Below are positions 34,073-43,191 of a stretch of 64,000 nt of DNA, in pieces; within the stretch, counting starts at the first letter, position 1; every line of letters starts with the position of its first letter. The stretch is taken from the NCBI RefSeq assembly GCF_003389455.1, contig NZ_QUAC01000014.1, positions 62,001 through 126,000 of the forward strand, in the 5' to 3' direction. Source of the DNA: Streptomyces inhibens. GTDB lineage: Bacteria > Actinomycetota > Actinomycetes > Streptomycetales > Streptomycetaceae. The notes below the pieces were generated by a model that saw only the letters and a program-made list of their open reading frames with translations, was not told the origin of the DNA and made no database searches. Position numbers and translations under genes: made by a program.

Positions 34073-34507
34073 ATGTTGATGCGCACCGACCCGTTCCGCG
34101 AGCTCGACCGGCTCACCCAGCAACTCCTGGGCACGTCCGGCACGTGGTCAAGGCCGTCGCCAATGCCGATGGACGCCTACCGCGAGGGCGACGACCATGT
34201 CATCGCGCTCGATCTGCCCGGGGTCTCCCCGGACGCGATCGACATCGACATCGAGCGGAACATGCTGACCGTCAAGGCCGAGCGCCGGCCGGTCGCGCAG
34301 GCGGACGATGTGCAGAGGGAGCTCTCCGAGTGCCCGTTGGGCGTCTTCTCCCGCCAGGTCGTGCTCGCCGATACCCTCGACACGGACAACAGTAAGGCCG
34401 ACTACGACGCAGGTGTCCTCACCCTGCGCGTCCCGATCAGCGAGTGCTCCGAGCCCCGCAAGATAGCGATCGGCGGGGGCGCGGCGCACAAGCAGATCAG
34501 CGGCTGA
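34073..34507 (+). CDS. Hsp20 / alpha-crystallin small heat-shock protein (Hsp18)
   Basis: A 144-residue small chaperone. The alpha-crystallin domain spans ~35-130 (MDAYREGDDHVIALDLPGVS, then DIERNMLTVKAERRP, and the C-terminal ADYDAGVLTLRVPI). It holds unfolding proteins as an oligomer. GGAGG lies ~12 bp upstream of ATG at 34073; a second ATG at 34079 is possible. It heads a stress cluster with two DUF2267 proteins and faces its presumed regulator. Confidence 0.93.
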   Translation: MLMRTDPFRELDRLTQQLLGTSGTWSRPSPMPMDAYREGDDHVIALDLPGVSPDAIDIDIERNMLTVKAERRPVAQADDVQRELSECPLGVFSRQVVLADTLDTDNSKADYDAGVLTLRVPISECSEPRKIAIGGGAAHKQISG

Positions 34508-34529
34508 ACAAGACCTCGCCCGCAGCAAC

Positions 34530-34578
34530 GGCGGAGGACGGGGCAGATCGTGCCTCCCTCCTGATCCCGTCCTCCGCC
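34530..34578 (+). terminator. Hairpin after Hsp20
   Basis: GGCGGAGGACGGG (34530-34542) and its exact complement CCCGTCCTCCGCC (34566-34578) enclose a 23-nt loop. It lies just before the first DUF2267 gene and may separate or attenuate expression. Confidence 0.75.
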
Positions 34579-34600
34579 TCATTCGAAGGGGGCAGCCACG

Positions 34601-34996
34601 GTGACTCTGCGGTGGGAGGCGTTCCTGGCCCGCGTCCAGGAACGCGGCGAGTACGAAACGCAACAGGAAGCAGAACGGGCGGCCCGCGTCGTCCTCGCGC
34701 TGCTGGGTGCGCACCTGGTGGGCGAGGAGCGAGCCGAACTGGCCGCCCGGCTGCCGGAAACCTTTGCCCTGATCCTGCTCAACCCCTTGCAGGCCGCTGA
34801 ACCGCTCACGCCCGAGCGGTTCGTCAAGGCGACCGCGGCATGGATCGAGGGAGCCACCGAGGAGACCGCCAAGTGGGACGTCGGGGCCGTGCTCAGCGTG
34901 GCCGAGGACGCCGCGGGCGAGGGGCTCATGCAACGCATCCTGCTCCAGCTCCCTCCGGGCTACGACCTTCTCTTCGGCCATCCGCCGCCGACGTAA
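34601..34996 (+). CDS. DUF2267 domain protein 1
   Basis: A 131-residue helical protein matching DUF2267 (FLARVQERGEYETQQEAERA, then LLGAHLVGEERAELAARLPE). Members often sit near small heat-shock or stress genes. It has no membrane span or catalytic motif. GTG start at 34601. A second DUF2267 gene follows, probably in the same operon. Confidence 0.85.
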   Translation: MTLRWEAFLARVQERGEYETQQEAERAARVVLALLGAHLVGEERAELAARLPETFALILLNPLQAAEPLTPERFVKATAAWIEGATEETAKWDVGAVLSVAEDAAGEGLMQRILLQLPPGYDLLFGHPPPT

Positions 34997-35118
34997 CCCC
35001 CAGGAGGCAGCAAGTCCAACCCAACTGCCCATCCCGAGATCAACAGTGGCGGGCCTTCGCGCCCGGCCATGTCACCGACCAAGAAGGCTCTTTGACGAGA
35101 AAGGCGTCCGCTCCACCG

Positions 35119-35553
35119 ATGTCCCCCCAGCCTGAACCGGGTCGGCCCGCACCGGGCATGCTGTTCGAGCACATGCTGGAACGCGTGCGGTACGAAGGCG
35201 CGTACCCCACCCGTGAACGAGCCGAAGAAGTCGTACGCGCCGTGCTGGCCGCACTCGGCCGGCAGCTCACCGGCGACGAACGCGTCGAACTCGCGGCCCG
35301 TCTGCCCGTCGAGGCCGCCCTGGCCTTCACCGCCCAGATCCCCGACACCGAGAAGCTCACCGGCCGGGGCTTCGTCAAGGACCTCGCCACCCGCACCGGC
35401 GGCACGCCGGCCACCGCGCGCTGGGACACCGGCGCCGTCCTCGCCACGGTCGCCCAGCTCGCCGGCCCCGAGCTCCTCACCCGCATCCTCACCCAGCTCC
35501 CGGCCGGCTACGCGCTCCTCTTCGGCCGCACCGAACGCACACACGCCGCCTGA
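35119..35553 (+). CDS. DUF2267 domain protein 2
   Basis: A 144-residue paralogue of the protein before it (FEHMLERVRYEGAYPTRERA, then LGRQLTGDERVELAARLPVE; end QLPAGYALLFGR, matching QLPPGYDLLFGH of the first). The ATG at 35119 was chosen; a TTG at ~35092 with an AGAAGG upstream could add nine residues. The doubled DUF2267 may form a two-domain assembly linked to heat-shock handling of membranes or proteins; this is inference. Confidence 0.82.
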   Translation: MSPQPEPGRPAPGMLFEHMLERVRYEGAYPTRERAEEVVRAVLAALGRQLTGDERVELAARLPVEAALAFTAQIPDTEKLTGRGFVKDLATRTGGTPATARWDTGAVLATVAQLAGPELLTRILTQLPAGYALLFGRTERTHAA

Positions 35554-36185
35554 GCACGGCAGACCGCACCGCAGCCCTGTACAGCGCACTGTTCAACGGC
35601 GCGTGCTGGGTTGAGGCAACCTCGGCCACGTGACCTGTTCTGCGAGCGCTCCGGACCCGACGTGCTGCTGCGAGCACACCGAAAGCCCGGCGCACGCCGA
35701 TTTCCGGCCACCAGCGACGACTTCTGTGCGGCGCGATGTATGCGCGCCCCCACCGAATCCACCCCTGCGGCTGCACTCGCTGCCGTACACACGGTGCGAC
35801 GGCGCTTCTACGGGACGATGCCGCAGGGACGACAGCACGTCAGAGCCTTCACCCCGAAGCGCCGCTGGCTGGAACGGCAGTGCGTACGGTGGCACTTGAT
35901 GCGCCTGGGACGTCGCATGCTGCGCCATTTGGGTGACGTAGCGTCAAGGTTATTGCTGCCATGGTCACACCGATGGATTACTGCTCATGTCCAATCCGGT
36001 GGGCCGCCCATCCTCTCCGGGGGAGTGGCAGTCGGCCTACCCGATCACCAGCCCGAGTGCCTGGGCGGCCGTGTCGCCGCGGTGCCGCATGGGCTCCCTC
36101 GGTAGAGGACGTGGATCGACCAGCCGGTGCTGTTCGTTGGCGCCGGCTGATGCGGTGGCTCGCGCAACCTCATGTTGGGGGCGTC
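35554..36185. other. Intergenic region, no gene seen
   Basis: About 630 bp without a convincing coding frame. Several frames stay open only because stops are rare at this GC. No repeat or hairpin stands out, apart from the AT-richer stretch at 35945-36000 that may hold the promoter of the next secreted protein. Confidence 0.4.
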
Positions 36186-36611
36186 ATGCCGACTGCTGTC
36201 CGCGCTCTTCGGTCCGTGCTCGTTATTTGTGCCATGGCCATGGGACTGGCCGCTGTCCCGACCACTGCGCATGCCCAGAACTCCGTGTGGTGCGGGGAGA
36301 GTTCTGTGGTGTCCGCGTCCACCACCACGAACGCGCAGGGTGACGACGACATCCTGACCAGCGATCCGTCCACCCCGGCTGCCCGGATTCTTGAAATCGA
36401 TGGATATGCCAATGTGCCGGCCACTCTTGGCCGGCTCAACCTGAACAGCATCACCATCCGTGGCGGCAGCGCCGTCGCTCCTTACCCGGGCGACGGCGAC
36501 TACAACAACTCCGGCACGGTCAACCTCCTGGCCGGCAATGTCAGCGGCAACACCCCGAACAACACCGCCCCACCCCGCAGCGTGCCCGGCTGCACCGGCG
36601 ACACCGGCTGA
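36186..36611 (+). CDS. Small secreted protein
   Basis: A 141-residue exported protein with a Sec signal (LRSVLVICAMAMGLAAVPTT, cut after AHA). The mature part is Asn-, Ser- and Thr-rich with two Cys (VWCGES and PGCTGD), beta-strand-like (NLNSITIRGGSAVAPYPGDG). The end lies at the start of a 24-bp triplicate repeat. It is next to two IPT/TIG proteins and may be part of a surface-associated set. No function can be named. Confidence 0.72.
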   Translation: MPTAVRALRSVLVICAMAMGLAAVPTTAHAQNSVWCGESSVVSASTTTNAQGDDDILTSDPSTPAARILEIDGYANVPATLGRLNLNSITIRGGSAVAPYPGDGDYNNSGTVNLLAGNVSGNTPNNTAPPRSVPGCTGDTG

Positions 36612-36616
36612 CCGCT

Positions 36617-36688
36617 CCGACCGACGCACAGAACCGGCGTCCGACCGACGCACAGAACCGGCGTCCGACCGACGCACAGAACCGGCGT
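36617..36688 (+). repeat. 24-bp triplicate repeat
   Basis: Three exact 24-bp copies (36617-36640, 36641-36664, 36665-36688), each starting CCGACCGACGCACAG and ending ACCGGCGT. They begin 5 bp after the stop of the secreted-protein gene and lie 130 bp before the first IPT/TIG gene. Confidence 0.92.
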
Positions 36689-36818
36689 CGGCCCGGACAA
36701 CGAGCCTTCCTGCACCGACGGCGAACAGCACCCGCCCGGTATCGCCCCGTCGTTCCCCCCGCACTGCCTCAACAACGCAGTCGTTCCGCCCTCACCCGCC
36801 TCAATGAAGGAGACAGCC

Positions 36819-37565
36819 ATGCCCATTTCCCCCAACCAGGGCTCCACCGGCGGCGGCACCTCGGTCGTCATCACCGGTGTCGGCCTCGCCGGCACCTCCG
36901 CCGTTCACTTCGGCACCAAGCCGGCCACCATCGTCGGCACCCCGACCCCCACCCAGGTCAACGTCGTCTCCCCATCCGGCACCGGCATGGTCGACGTGAC
37001 CGTGACCACCCCCGGCGGCACCAGCAACCCGCTTTCGTTCTACTACGTCGGCGCGCCGTTCGCGTGCAGCCTGAGCCCCGACTCCGGCGGCACCGGGGGC
37101 GGCAACACCGTCACCATCAACGGCACCGGCCTGGCCACCGCCACCGCCGTGCAATTCGGCACCACCTCCGCGACACCGACCGTGGTCAACGACGGTCAGC
37201 TGACCGTCGTCGTACCGACGGGCGTGGCGGCCGGGTCGGTGGGCGTCACCGTCACCACCGTGGGCGGCACCGCCGATGACCTGTCCTACACCTACGTCGA
37301 CCAGCCCACCATCCTCGCCCTGAGCCCCCTCTCCGGCCCGACCTCCGGCGGCACCGAGGTGACCATCACCGGCACCAACTTCGCCACCACCCAGTCGGTC
37401 ACCTTCGGTGGCACGCCGGCGTCGTTCGTCGTCATCTCCGGCACCAGCATCTCAGCGGTCACCCCGCCGGGCGCCGACGGCGCCGTGGACGTCACCGTCA
37501 CCACCACCGGCGGCAGCGCCACCAGCGCCGGCGCCTTCACCTACACCGCCGGGCCCGGCATCTGA
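36819..37565 (+). CDS. IPT/TIG-domain protein, three repeats
   Basis: A 248-residue protein made of three IPT/TIG (immunoglobulin-like) domains of ~80 residues. Each has the pattern SP-x-G-x3-GG-x-T-V-T-I-x-G-x-G-L/F and ends in V-T-V-T-T-x-GGT/S. The first copy runs from PNQGSTGGGTSVVITGVGLA. No signal peptide is seen; export would need another path. ATG at 36819 follows GGAGAC. Beta-rich arrays of this kind mostly act as adhesive or structural modules. It precedes a six-domain relative. Confidence 0.85.
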   Translation: MPISPNQGSTGGGTSVVITGVGLAGTSAVHFGTKPATIVGTPTPTQVNVVSPSGTGMVDVTVTTPGGTSNPLSFYYVGAPFACSLSPDSGGTGGGNTVTINGTGLATATAVQFGTTSATPTVVNDGQLTVVVPTGVAAGSVGVTVTTVGGTADDLSYTYVDQPTILALSPLSGPTSGGTEVTITGTNFATTQSVTFGGTPASFVVISGTSISAVTPPGADGAVDVTVTTTGGSATSAGAFTYTAGPGI

Positions 37566-37714
37566 CCCGCCGTTCGGGCCGCTGACGGCCCGGGTCCTGT
37601 CACCGGGCACGCGGACCGCCTGCCCGGGCAGGCCCTACCGCACCCGTTTTGACGAGCCCCGGCCCGGCTCTGCTCCCATTCCGGCCGGCCGGGGCTCACC
37701 CTCCTCGAAGGAAT

Positions 37715-39295
37715 ATGAGCGTGGATCGCTTCGCAAACCCGCCGACCGCTCCCACCACACGGACGCTGACCCTGGCCGCGCCCACGGTCAGTTCCGTCTC
37801 CCCAGCCTCGGGTCCCGCCACGGGCGGTACCCCTGTCGCGGTGACCGGCACCGGCTTCACCGGCGCCACCGCGGTGCGCTTCGGCACCACCATGACGACT
37901 TCGTTCATCCTCGACTCCGACACACACATCACGACCACCGCCCCAGCCGGAACGGGCACCGTCCAAGTCACCGTCACCACGCCCCGTGGCACCAGTGCCC
38001 AGTTCGTCACCTATTCCTACGGCCCCGTCACGACGCCCACCCTGACCTCGGTCATCCCCGCGTCCGGACCGGTCACCGGCGGTACCACGGTCACGCTTAC
38101 AGGTACGGGCCTGACGGGCGCGACGGCGGTGCGCTTCGGCGCAACAGCGGCGACCTCGTTCACGGTTGTCTCCAATACGGAGGTCACCGCGGTGGCTCCC
38201 GCCGGATCAGGGACGGTCCAGGTCACGGTGGTCACGCCCGGCGGCACGAGCAACGCGGTCGCCTACACCTACAGCGTCACGCCCGCACCGACGCTCAGCT
38301 CCGTCAACCCCGTATCGGGGCCGACCACCGGCGGTACCAATGTCACCCTCACCGGCTCGGGTCTGACCACGGCCACCGCTGTGCGGTTCGGTACCACGGC
38401 GACCTCCTTCACGGTCCTCTCCGACACCCACATCTCGGCCGTCGCGCCCGCCGGCACGGGAACGGTCCAGGTCACCGTCACCACGCCCGGCGGCACCACC
38501 AACGGGATCCCGTACAGCTACGCCACGACCCCGGTCGTGAGCGGCGTGAGCCCGAGCCAGGGGTCGCGATCCGGCGGAAACACCGTCACCCTGACCGGCA
38601 CCGGCCTCGCCGGAGCCACCGCGGTCACCTTCGGCGCCACCCCGGCGACCTCCTTCACCGTCGTCTCCCCGACCCAACTCACCGCTGTCGCACCACCGGG
38701 GGCCGCCGGCCTGGTCGACGTCACGGTCACCACCCCCGGCGGCACCAGCGCCCACGGGACCGGCACCGCCTACTTCTACGTCGATACGCCGGCCCTGACC
38801 AGCGCCGAACCGAGCTCGGGCCCCATCGCGGGCGGCACCGCCGTCACCCTGACCGGAGCCCACCTCATCGAGGCCACCGCCGTGCACTTCGGCACCACGG
38901 CCGCCAGTTCCTTCACCTCCGTCTCGGACACCCAGCTCACCGCGGTGGCGCCACCCGGAAACGCCGGAAGCGTCCAGGTCACCGTCACCACCGCGGGCGG
39001 GACGAGCAACGGGGTCTCCTACACCTATAGCGCGGCACCCGTTCTCACTGCCCTCAGCCCCGCGCAGGGACCGCTGTCCGGCGGGAACACCGTCACCCTG
39101 ACCGGCACCGGCCTCGCCAGAACGACCGCGGTGATGTTCGGCACGGTGCCCGCCGCGTTCACCGTCATCTCCGACAGCCACCTCACCGCCACACCCCCAC
39201 CCGGACCCGCCGGGCCGGTCGATGTCACCGTCACCACCCCCGGCGGCACCAGCCCGGCCGTGACCTACACCCGAACCCCTCCACCCACCATCTGA
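37715..39295 (+). CDS. IPT/TIG-domain protein, six repeats
   Basis: A 526-residue protein. A ~25-residue head (MSVDRFANPPTAPTTRTLTL) is followed by six IPT/TIG domains of ~83 residues, each opening with SP/NP-x-SGP-x-GGT and each with the GTTATSFT and VTVTTPGGT blocks. The domains differ by only a few substitutions, so recent expansion is likely. No signal peptide or catalytic residue is visible. ATG at 37715 follows GAAGGA. It is probably a surface or scaffold protein; export route unknown. Confidence 0.88.
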   Translation: MSVDRFANPPTAPTTRTLTLAAPTVSSVSPASGPATGGTPVAVTGTGFTGATAVRFGTTMTTSFILDSDTHITTTAPAGTGTVQVTVTTPRGTSAQFVTYSYGPVTTPTLTSVIPASGPVTGGTTVTLTGTGLTGATAVRFGATAATSFTVVSNTEVTAVAPAGSGTVQVTVVTPGGTSNAVAYTYSVTPAPTLSSVNPVSGPTTGGTNVTLTGSGLTTATAVRFGTTATSFTVLSDTHISAVAPAGTGTVQVTVTTPGGTTNGIPYSYATTPVVSGVSPSQGSRSGGNTVTLTGTGLAGATAVTFGATPATSFTVVSPTQLTAVAPPGAAGLVDVTVTTPGGTSAHGTGTAYFYVDTPALTSAEPSSGPIAGGTAVTLTGAHLIEATAVHFGTTAASSFTSVSDTQLTAVAPPGNAGSVQVTVTTAGGTSNGVSYTYSAAPVLTALSPAQGPLSGGNTVTLTGTGLARTTAVMFGTVPAAFTVISDSHLTATPPPGPAGPVDVTVTTPGGTSPAVTYTRTPPPTI

Positions 39296-39311
39296 CCCCA
39301 AGGGATACGCC

Positions 39312-39700
39312 ATGCCTCACCCTCGACGCCGGTAACGCACCGGTCGGCGTGACGGTCACCCCGCACGGCACCCGCGCCTACGCGGCCAGCCGGCGGTGAC
39401 GGCACGGTCCGCGTGACCGCCACCGCCGGCAACGCCGTCGCCGCCAGCACCCTCGTCGGGGCCGACCCGACCGGCGTCGCCGTCTCCCCGGACGCCACCC
39501 CCCTGTACGTGACGAACACCGCCGCCGCCGGCACCGTCAACCGGAGCAACCGGAGCAACCGGAGCAACCGGAGCAAGCTGACGCCTGGGGAGAGCCGGCC
39601 CGGCGACGCGGACCAGAGCCTGTCCGACGGGTCAGGAACGGAGCCCGAGCCGACCACTGCCTGCGTCATTGCTCCGTGCCCCGTCACCGGTGCACTCTGA
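39312..39700 (+). pseudogene. Broken beta-propeller (YVTN-type) gene with SNR repeats
   Basis: A ~30-codon frame reads DAGNAPVGVTVTPHGTRAYA and stops. After a one-base shift near 39395 the same family continues as GGDGTVRVTATAGNAVAAST, then PTGVAVSPDATPLYVTNTAA. These are YVTN/NHL-type propeller strands, so this is a truncated and frameshifted propeller gene with only ~2 blades left. A 9-bp unit (CGGAGCAAC) is repeated four times at ~39541-39576, coding for N-R-S repeats. Next to the IPT/TIG genes this suggests a decayed surface protein. Confidence 0.65.
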
Positions 39701-39707
39701 AGGTCCT

Positions 39708-40520
39708 ATGAAGACAGACAAGTTGACCGTGTCCGGTGCCGAGATCTACTACGAAGTGCGCGGATCGGGCCCGCCTCTTCTGCTCATCAATGGTGGTGAC
39801 GGTGACGCGGCCATGTTCGGGCCGCTGGCCGGCCTGCTGGCAGAGGGCTACACCGTCATCACCTACGACCTGCGCGGTAACTCCCGCAGCCGCCTCACAG
39901 GCCCGCCCGGGGCACAGTGGATCGAGGAGCACGGCCACGACGCCCATCTGCTGCTGCACGCGGTCGCCGCCGATGAACCGGCATACGTCTTCGGCACCAG
40001 CTACGGCGGCATGATCGGCATGGACCTCCTGGCCCGGCACCACGGCCAGGTGAGGGCGCTGTTGGCGCACGAGCCGTTCGTGATCGATCTGCTGCCCGAT
40101 GCGAACCGCTGGCATGCGCTGTTCCAGGAGGTGTACGAGCTGTACGAACGCGAGGGCGCCGACCCCGCGTTGCGGAAGTTCAGCGACGCGATCGGCGTGG
40201 ACGGGCCGCCGCAACCGGCCGAGAACCTGCCTGTGCCGGTGCGGGAGATGCTGGCACGCATCCGCGCCAACATAGATACGTGCCTGGCGTACGAGCTGCG
40301 CACGTTCGTCCGCTTCAGGCCGGACGTCGACGCGCTGCGCGCGGCGCGTTTCGCCCTGGCGGTCGGAGGTGAGGGGCCGAACACGCTCCTGCACCGTACG
40401 ACGGAGGCCCTGGCGGAGCGTGTCGGCACCGAGATCGTGGAGTTCCCCGGCGGACACGTGGGTTTCCTCTCGCACGCGGCGGGCTTCGCCGTGGCGCTGC
40501 GCGGGGCTTTCGAGGGCTGA
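39708..40520 (+). CDS. Alpha/beta hydrolase
   Basis: A 270-residue enzyme of the alpha/beta hydrolase fold. The oxyanion/strand block LLLINGGDGDAAMFGPLAGL opens it, the nucleophile elbow is G-T-S-Y-G-G, and the C-terminal catalytic His is in FPGGHVGFLSH. ATG at 39708. The substrate is unknown. It lies right after the broken propeller gene. Confidence 0.9.
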   Translation: MKTDKLTVSGAEIYYEVRGSGPPLLLINGGDGDAAMFGPLAGLLAEGYTVITYDLRGNSRSRLTGPPGAQWIEEHGHDAHLLLHAVAADEPAYVFGTSYGGMIGMDLLARHHGQVRALLAHEPFVIDLLPDANRWHALFQEVYELYEREGADPALRKFSDAIGVDGPPQPAENLPVPVREMLARIRANIDTCLAYELRTFVRFRPDVDALRAARFALAVGGEGPNTLLHRTTEALAERVGTEIVEFPGGHVGFLSHAAGFAVALRGAFEG

Positions 40521-40663
40521 GCCGGGGCGGGCGCGGCAGGTGCGCCTCCAACCGAGCCGCGTCCGACAGACCGCCCCTTCCACACAAGCCGGAACGACAC
40601 AGATGCAGCTCAGTCACACGACCCGTCGGACACGCCTCAGGGGATGACCTATCTATGGCATGT

Positions 40664-40698
40664 CTTATGGATCAGCCGGGCCCGGGTTGATCCATAAG
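40664..40698. terminator. Palindromic terminator overlapping a gene end
   Basis: CTTATGGATCA (40664-40674) and TGATCCATAAG (40688-40698) form a perfect 11-bp inverted repeat whose loop contains the self-complementary CCGGGCCCGGG. It covers the 3' end and stop of the next minus-strand gene and lies after the hydrolase gene, so it could end both transcripts. Confidence 0.65.
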
Positions 40699-41796
40699 AT
40701 GCGCTCCGGCCGGCTGGGAGCCGTGGGACCGGTGGGAGCTGTCGGCATGTCCCTGGCGCCGGTAGTGCCAGGCCGCCACACCCCAGCACACACCGAAGAG
40801 CAGCCAGTACGGCGACCACAGCAGGAGGTCCCAACGGGCGTGGAAACGCGCGAGATCCATGGCAGCGGGAGGGACGGAAACCAGACCGGACAACAGCCGC
40901 ACATCGTTGACGAACCCGTAGCCCAGGACCCCGACCGCGCGCGCCACCATGAACGCGCACCCCGCCCAGGAGCCGACGAGCAGTACCCACCGGCGGACCT
41001 TCGCATGCGGCCGGAAGCATCCGGACAGATGAAGCGCGGCCACCATGCCCACCAGAGCCAGCGCCACGGACACCCAGTGCTGCATGACCGCGTCCGTGGC
41101 GCGCTCCAGCAAGTCGTCCCGAGCGGCGCGGGGGAGCGGAGTCTGCCTGATCAGGAATTCGCCGCCCAATGCCCAGTCCAGCTTCATCGCACCGTAGGCG
41201 AGTGCGCAGACGAAGGCCACGTACGCTGCTACGGCCTGAACGCGACGGGTGGGCACCAATGCACTCGCGTCTGTGAAGTGCACGCGAGGCCTGCCCGTGC
41301 GCACGTAGTAGGACATCGCCACCACCAGCCACGCCGCGATCTGGACGCCTCCCGACAGAGTCTCGAACACGGCGCTCCCTCCAAGGTGCGCCAGGTCGAA
41401 GTCCGTACGCCGGAGAGTGATCGCTGCCCCCAGCGACTGCATCACCAGGGTGAGCGTCAGGGCAGAGAGCAACGTCCATCGCGGGATACGGGATCCCCAG
41501 CGCGTGACGGTCGCCAACGCCACCAACGCCGCGACCACACCGAGCGAAGCGTTGGCCGCCTGGGCGAACGCGGCGTGCTCGAACTGGGCTTGCACGGAGT
41601 CAGGAGCGGGGTGCCCCGGCATCCCGACCTCACCTCGCGCCGCCATGTACACCTTCTGCACCGCGTACACCAGCATCTCGGCGATCGCCAGGCCCACAGC
41701 CAGCTGGACGAAGAGCCCCGCGGGTTCCGGCCGGGCGGGTCGGAGCAGTTGGCGGCGGATCCGTGCGACGTACACATCAACGGTCATGGATTCCAT
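40672..41796 (-). CDS. Hypothetical multi-pass membrane protein
   Basis: A ~374-residue membrane protein with about seven to nine hydrophobic segments (LFVQLAVGLAIAEMLVYAVQ; LGVVAALVALATV; WTLLSALTLTLVMQSLGAAI; WLVVAMSYYV; WVLLVGSWAGCAFMVARAVG). The C-terminus is short, polar and His-rich. No family is recognised. The ATG at 41796 (MESMTVDV) is favoured over the frame's earlier start at 41844. It ends in a palindromic hairpin. Confidence 0.72.
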   Translation of the reverse strand: MESMTVDVYVARIRRQLLRPARPEPAGLFVQLAVGLAIAEMLVYAVQKVYMAARGEVGMPGHPAPDSVQAQFEHAAFAQAANASLGVVAALVALATVTRWGSRIPRWTLLSALTLTLVMQSLGAAITLRRTDFDLAHLGGSAVFETLSGGVQIAAWLVVAMSYYVRTGRPRVHFTDASALVPTRRVQAVAAYVAFVCALAYGAMKLDWALGGEFLIRQTPLPRAARDDLLERATDAVMQHWVSVALALVGMVAALHLSGCFRPHAKVRRWVLLVGSWAGCAFMVARAVGVLGYGFVNDVRLLSGLVSVPPAAMDLARFHARWDLLLWSPYWLLFGVCWGVAAWHYRRQGHADSSHRSHGSQPAGAHLMDQPGPG

Positions 41797-42159
41797 GCTG
41801 TCCAGCACCGATGCCGCCCGCTTCCCGCCGGAGAACCATCGCACTCCGCCGAGCGGACGAGGAACGACTACGCCTGGAGGCCGACGGGCGCCGCACTGCG
41901 GTCGCCTGCAAGGCTGGCGACGCCTCGCCTTCGAGCAGAGCAGATCATCGCCACCGTCCGAGTCTCGCCGGCCACTGGCCGCACGCCGGCATGCGCTGAA
42001 TGACGAAATACCTGGCCTTGCGGTGGCCGAGGTCGAGTCGACCCGAGCGTGTCATTGACTGCACCCGCCTTCGAGAACTCTGCGCCGCATTCCTAACTGA
42101 CCGTAGGCGCGGCGGAGCCTCACCGCATTTCCCTCACGGTGAGGCTCGGCTACGGGAGG

Positions 42160-42738
42160 TCAGTAGTTGCCGTTGGAGAGGATCTCTCCCCCCTCGTCGT
42201 ACACGGTGACCAGACCGTTCTTCGAGTGCTGCCATTCGGCGAAGACGGTGGCGAGCAACTTGCCATTGCCCCCGTTAGGGCCGAGGAGTCCTCCGGTGTA
42301 ATCGGTGTGGATCTCCGCAGAGTCCAAGATCCCGTTCTTCTCGTCGGCTCCTTGCACAGAGGTGATGTGCTTGGCGGCAGCCTTCTGCTTGCTGGTGCCG
42401 GACTCGTTGATGAAGTCCTTGAACCGCTGGGCCTGCGACTTGGGCGCCGCCTTGGACTCCGTCTTCGGCTTCTCCTGCGCCGGCTTGGCGTCGTCCTTCG
42501 CCTGGTCCTGCTTGGGGGCTGAGGCGACCTTGTCGGGCTTGGAGGCCTTGGGTTTGGCATCGTTGCCACCAACTACCGCGCCGATGATGACGAGGACGAT
42601 GATCGCGCCGAATACGGAGCCGCATCCGATGCCTACCTTCGCGCCGGTGCTCATCTTCTTCGGCGGTGGCGGCGGGTACATACCTTGCGGCGATGGCGGC
42701 TGTTGTCCAGACTGGGTTGGATATTGCTGATAGTCCAT
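42160..42738 (-). CDS. Single-pass membrane protein with Lys/Gln-rich stalk
   Basis: A 192-residue protein. The N-terminus is cytosolic and Pro/Gln-rich (MDYQQYPTQSGQQPPSPQGM, then PPPPPKK). A single helix follows at ~36-58 (VGIGCGSVFGAIIVLVIIGA). Outside lies a stalk of Lys, Ala, Gln and Asp (KPDKVASAPKQDQAKDDA) and a ~90-residue folded domain ending VTVYDEGGEILSNGNY. ATG at 42738. No relative is recognised by name. Confidence 0.7.
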   Translation of the reverse strand: MDYQQYPTQSGQQPPSPQGMYPPPPPKKMSTGAKVGIGCGSVFGAIIVLVIIGAVVGGNDAKPKASKPDKVASAPKQDQAKDDAKPAQEKPKTESKAAPKSQAQRFKDFINESGTSKQKAAAKHITSVQGADEKNGILDSAEIHTDYTGGLLGPNGGNGKLLATVFAEWQHSKNGLVTVYDEGGEILSNGNY

Positions 42739-43191
42739 GATCCCCCCAAGGTTGCGTGGAAGCCGGATACTATCCACTGGTTGAACGTTGGATGAGCGCT
42801 TTCCGGAATCTCGTGGTGCAGCCCTTAGGTCTCTCTCGTAACTCGTGGTCCCATGCCGGGCTCAGCTGATGGTGCAGGGGGTACCCGCTCAGCGTCATCA
42901 GTCTGCTGAGGCGTTCGACGGCCTGTGCCGGCGCCGGCGCCGGATCCAACGTCTCGTACGGCCTGCTGCCCGCCGCGAGGACGGCCGCGGCCCCGGATCG
43001 CGGCCTGCCCTGAGCCGCCCGTGGGCGCTGACTCCGCAAGACCGGGCCCGGCTCTCTCCGCCCCTCTTCTGGAAACCCGCTTGGTGCAGGCGCAAGGCGC
43101 ATGTAGCGTGCACTGTCGCGGCTGATCGGAAGACGGATATATCCATAGCCGGTGAAGGTATTTCCCCTTTCCCTCGTTCCAGGAATGGCAG
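42739..43191. other. Intergenic region, no gene seen
   Basis: About 450 bp without a convincing gene. Two divergent promoters are expected here. Confidence 0.4.
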
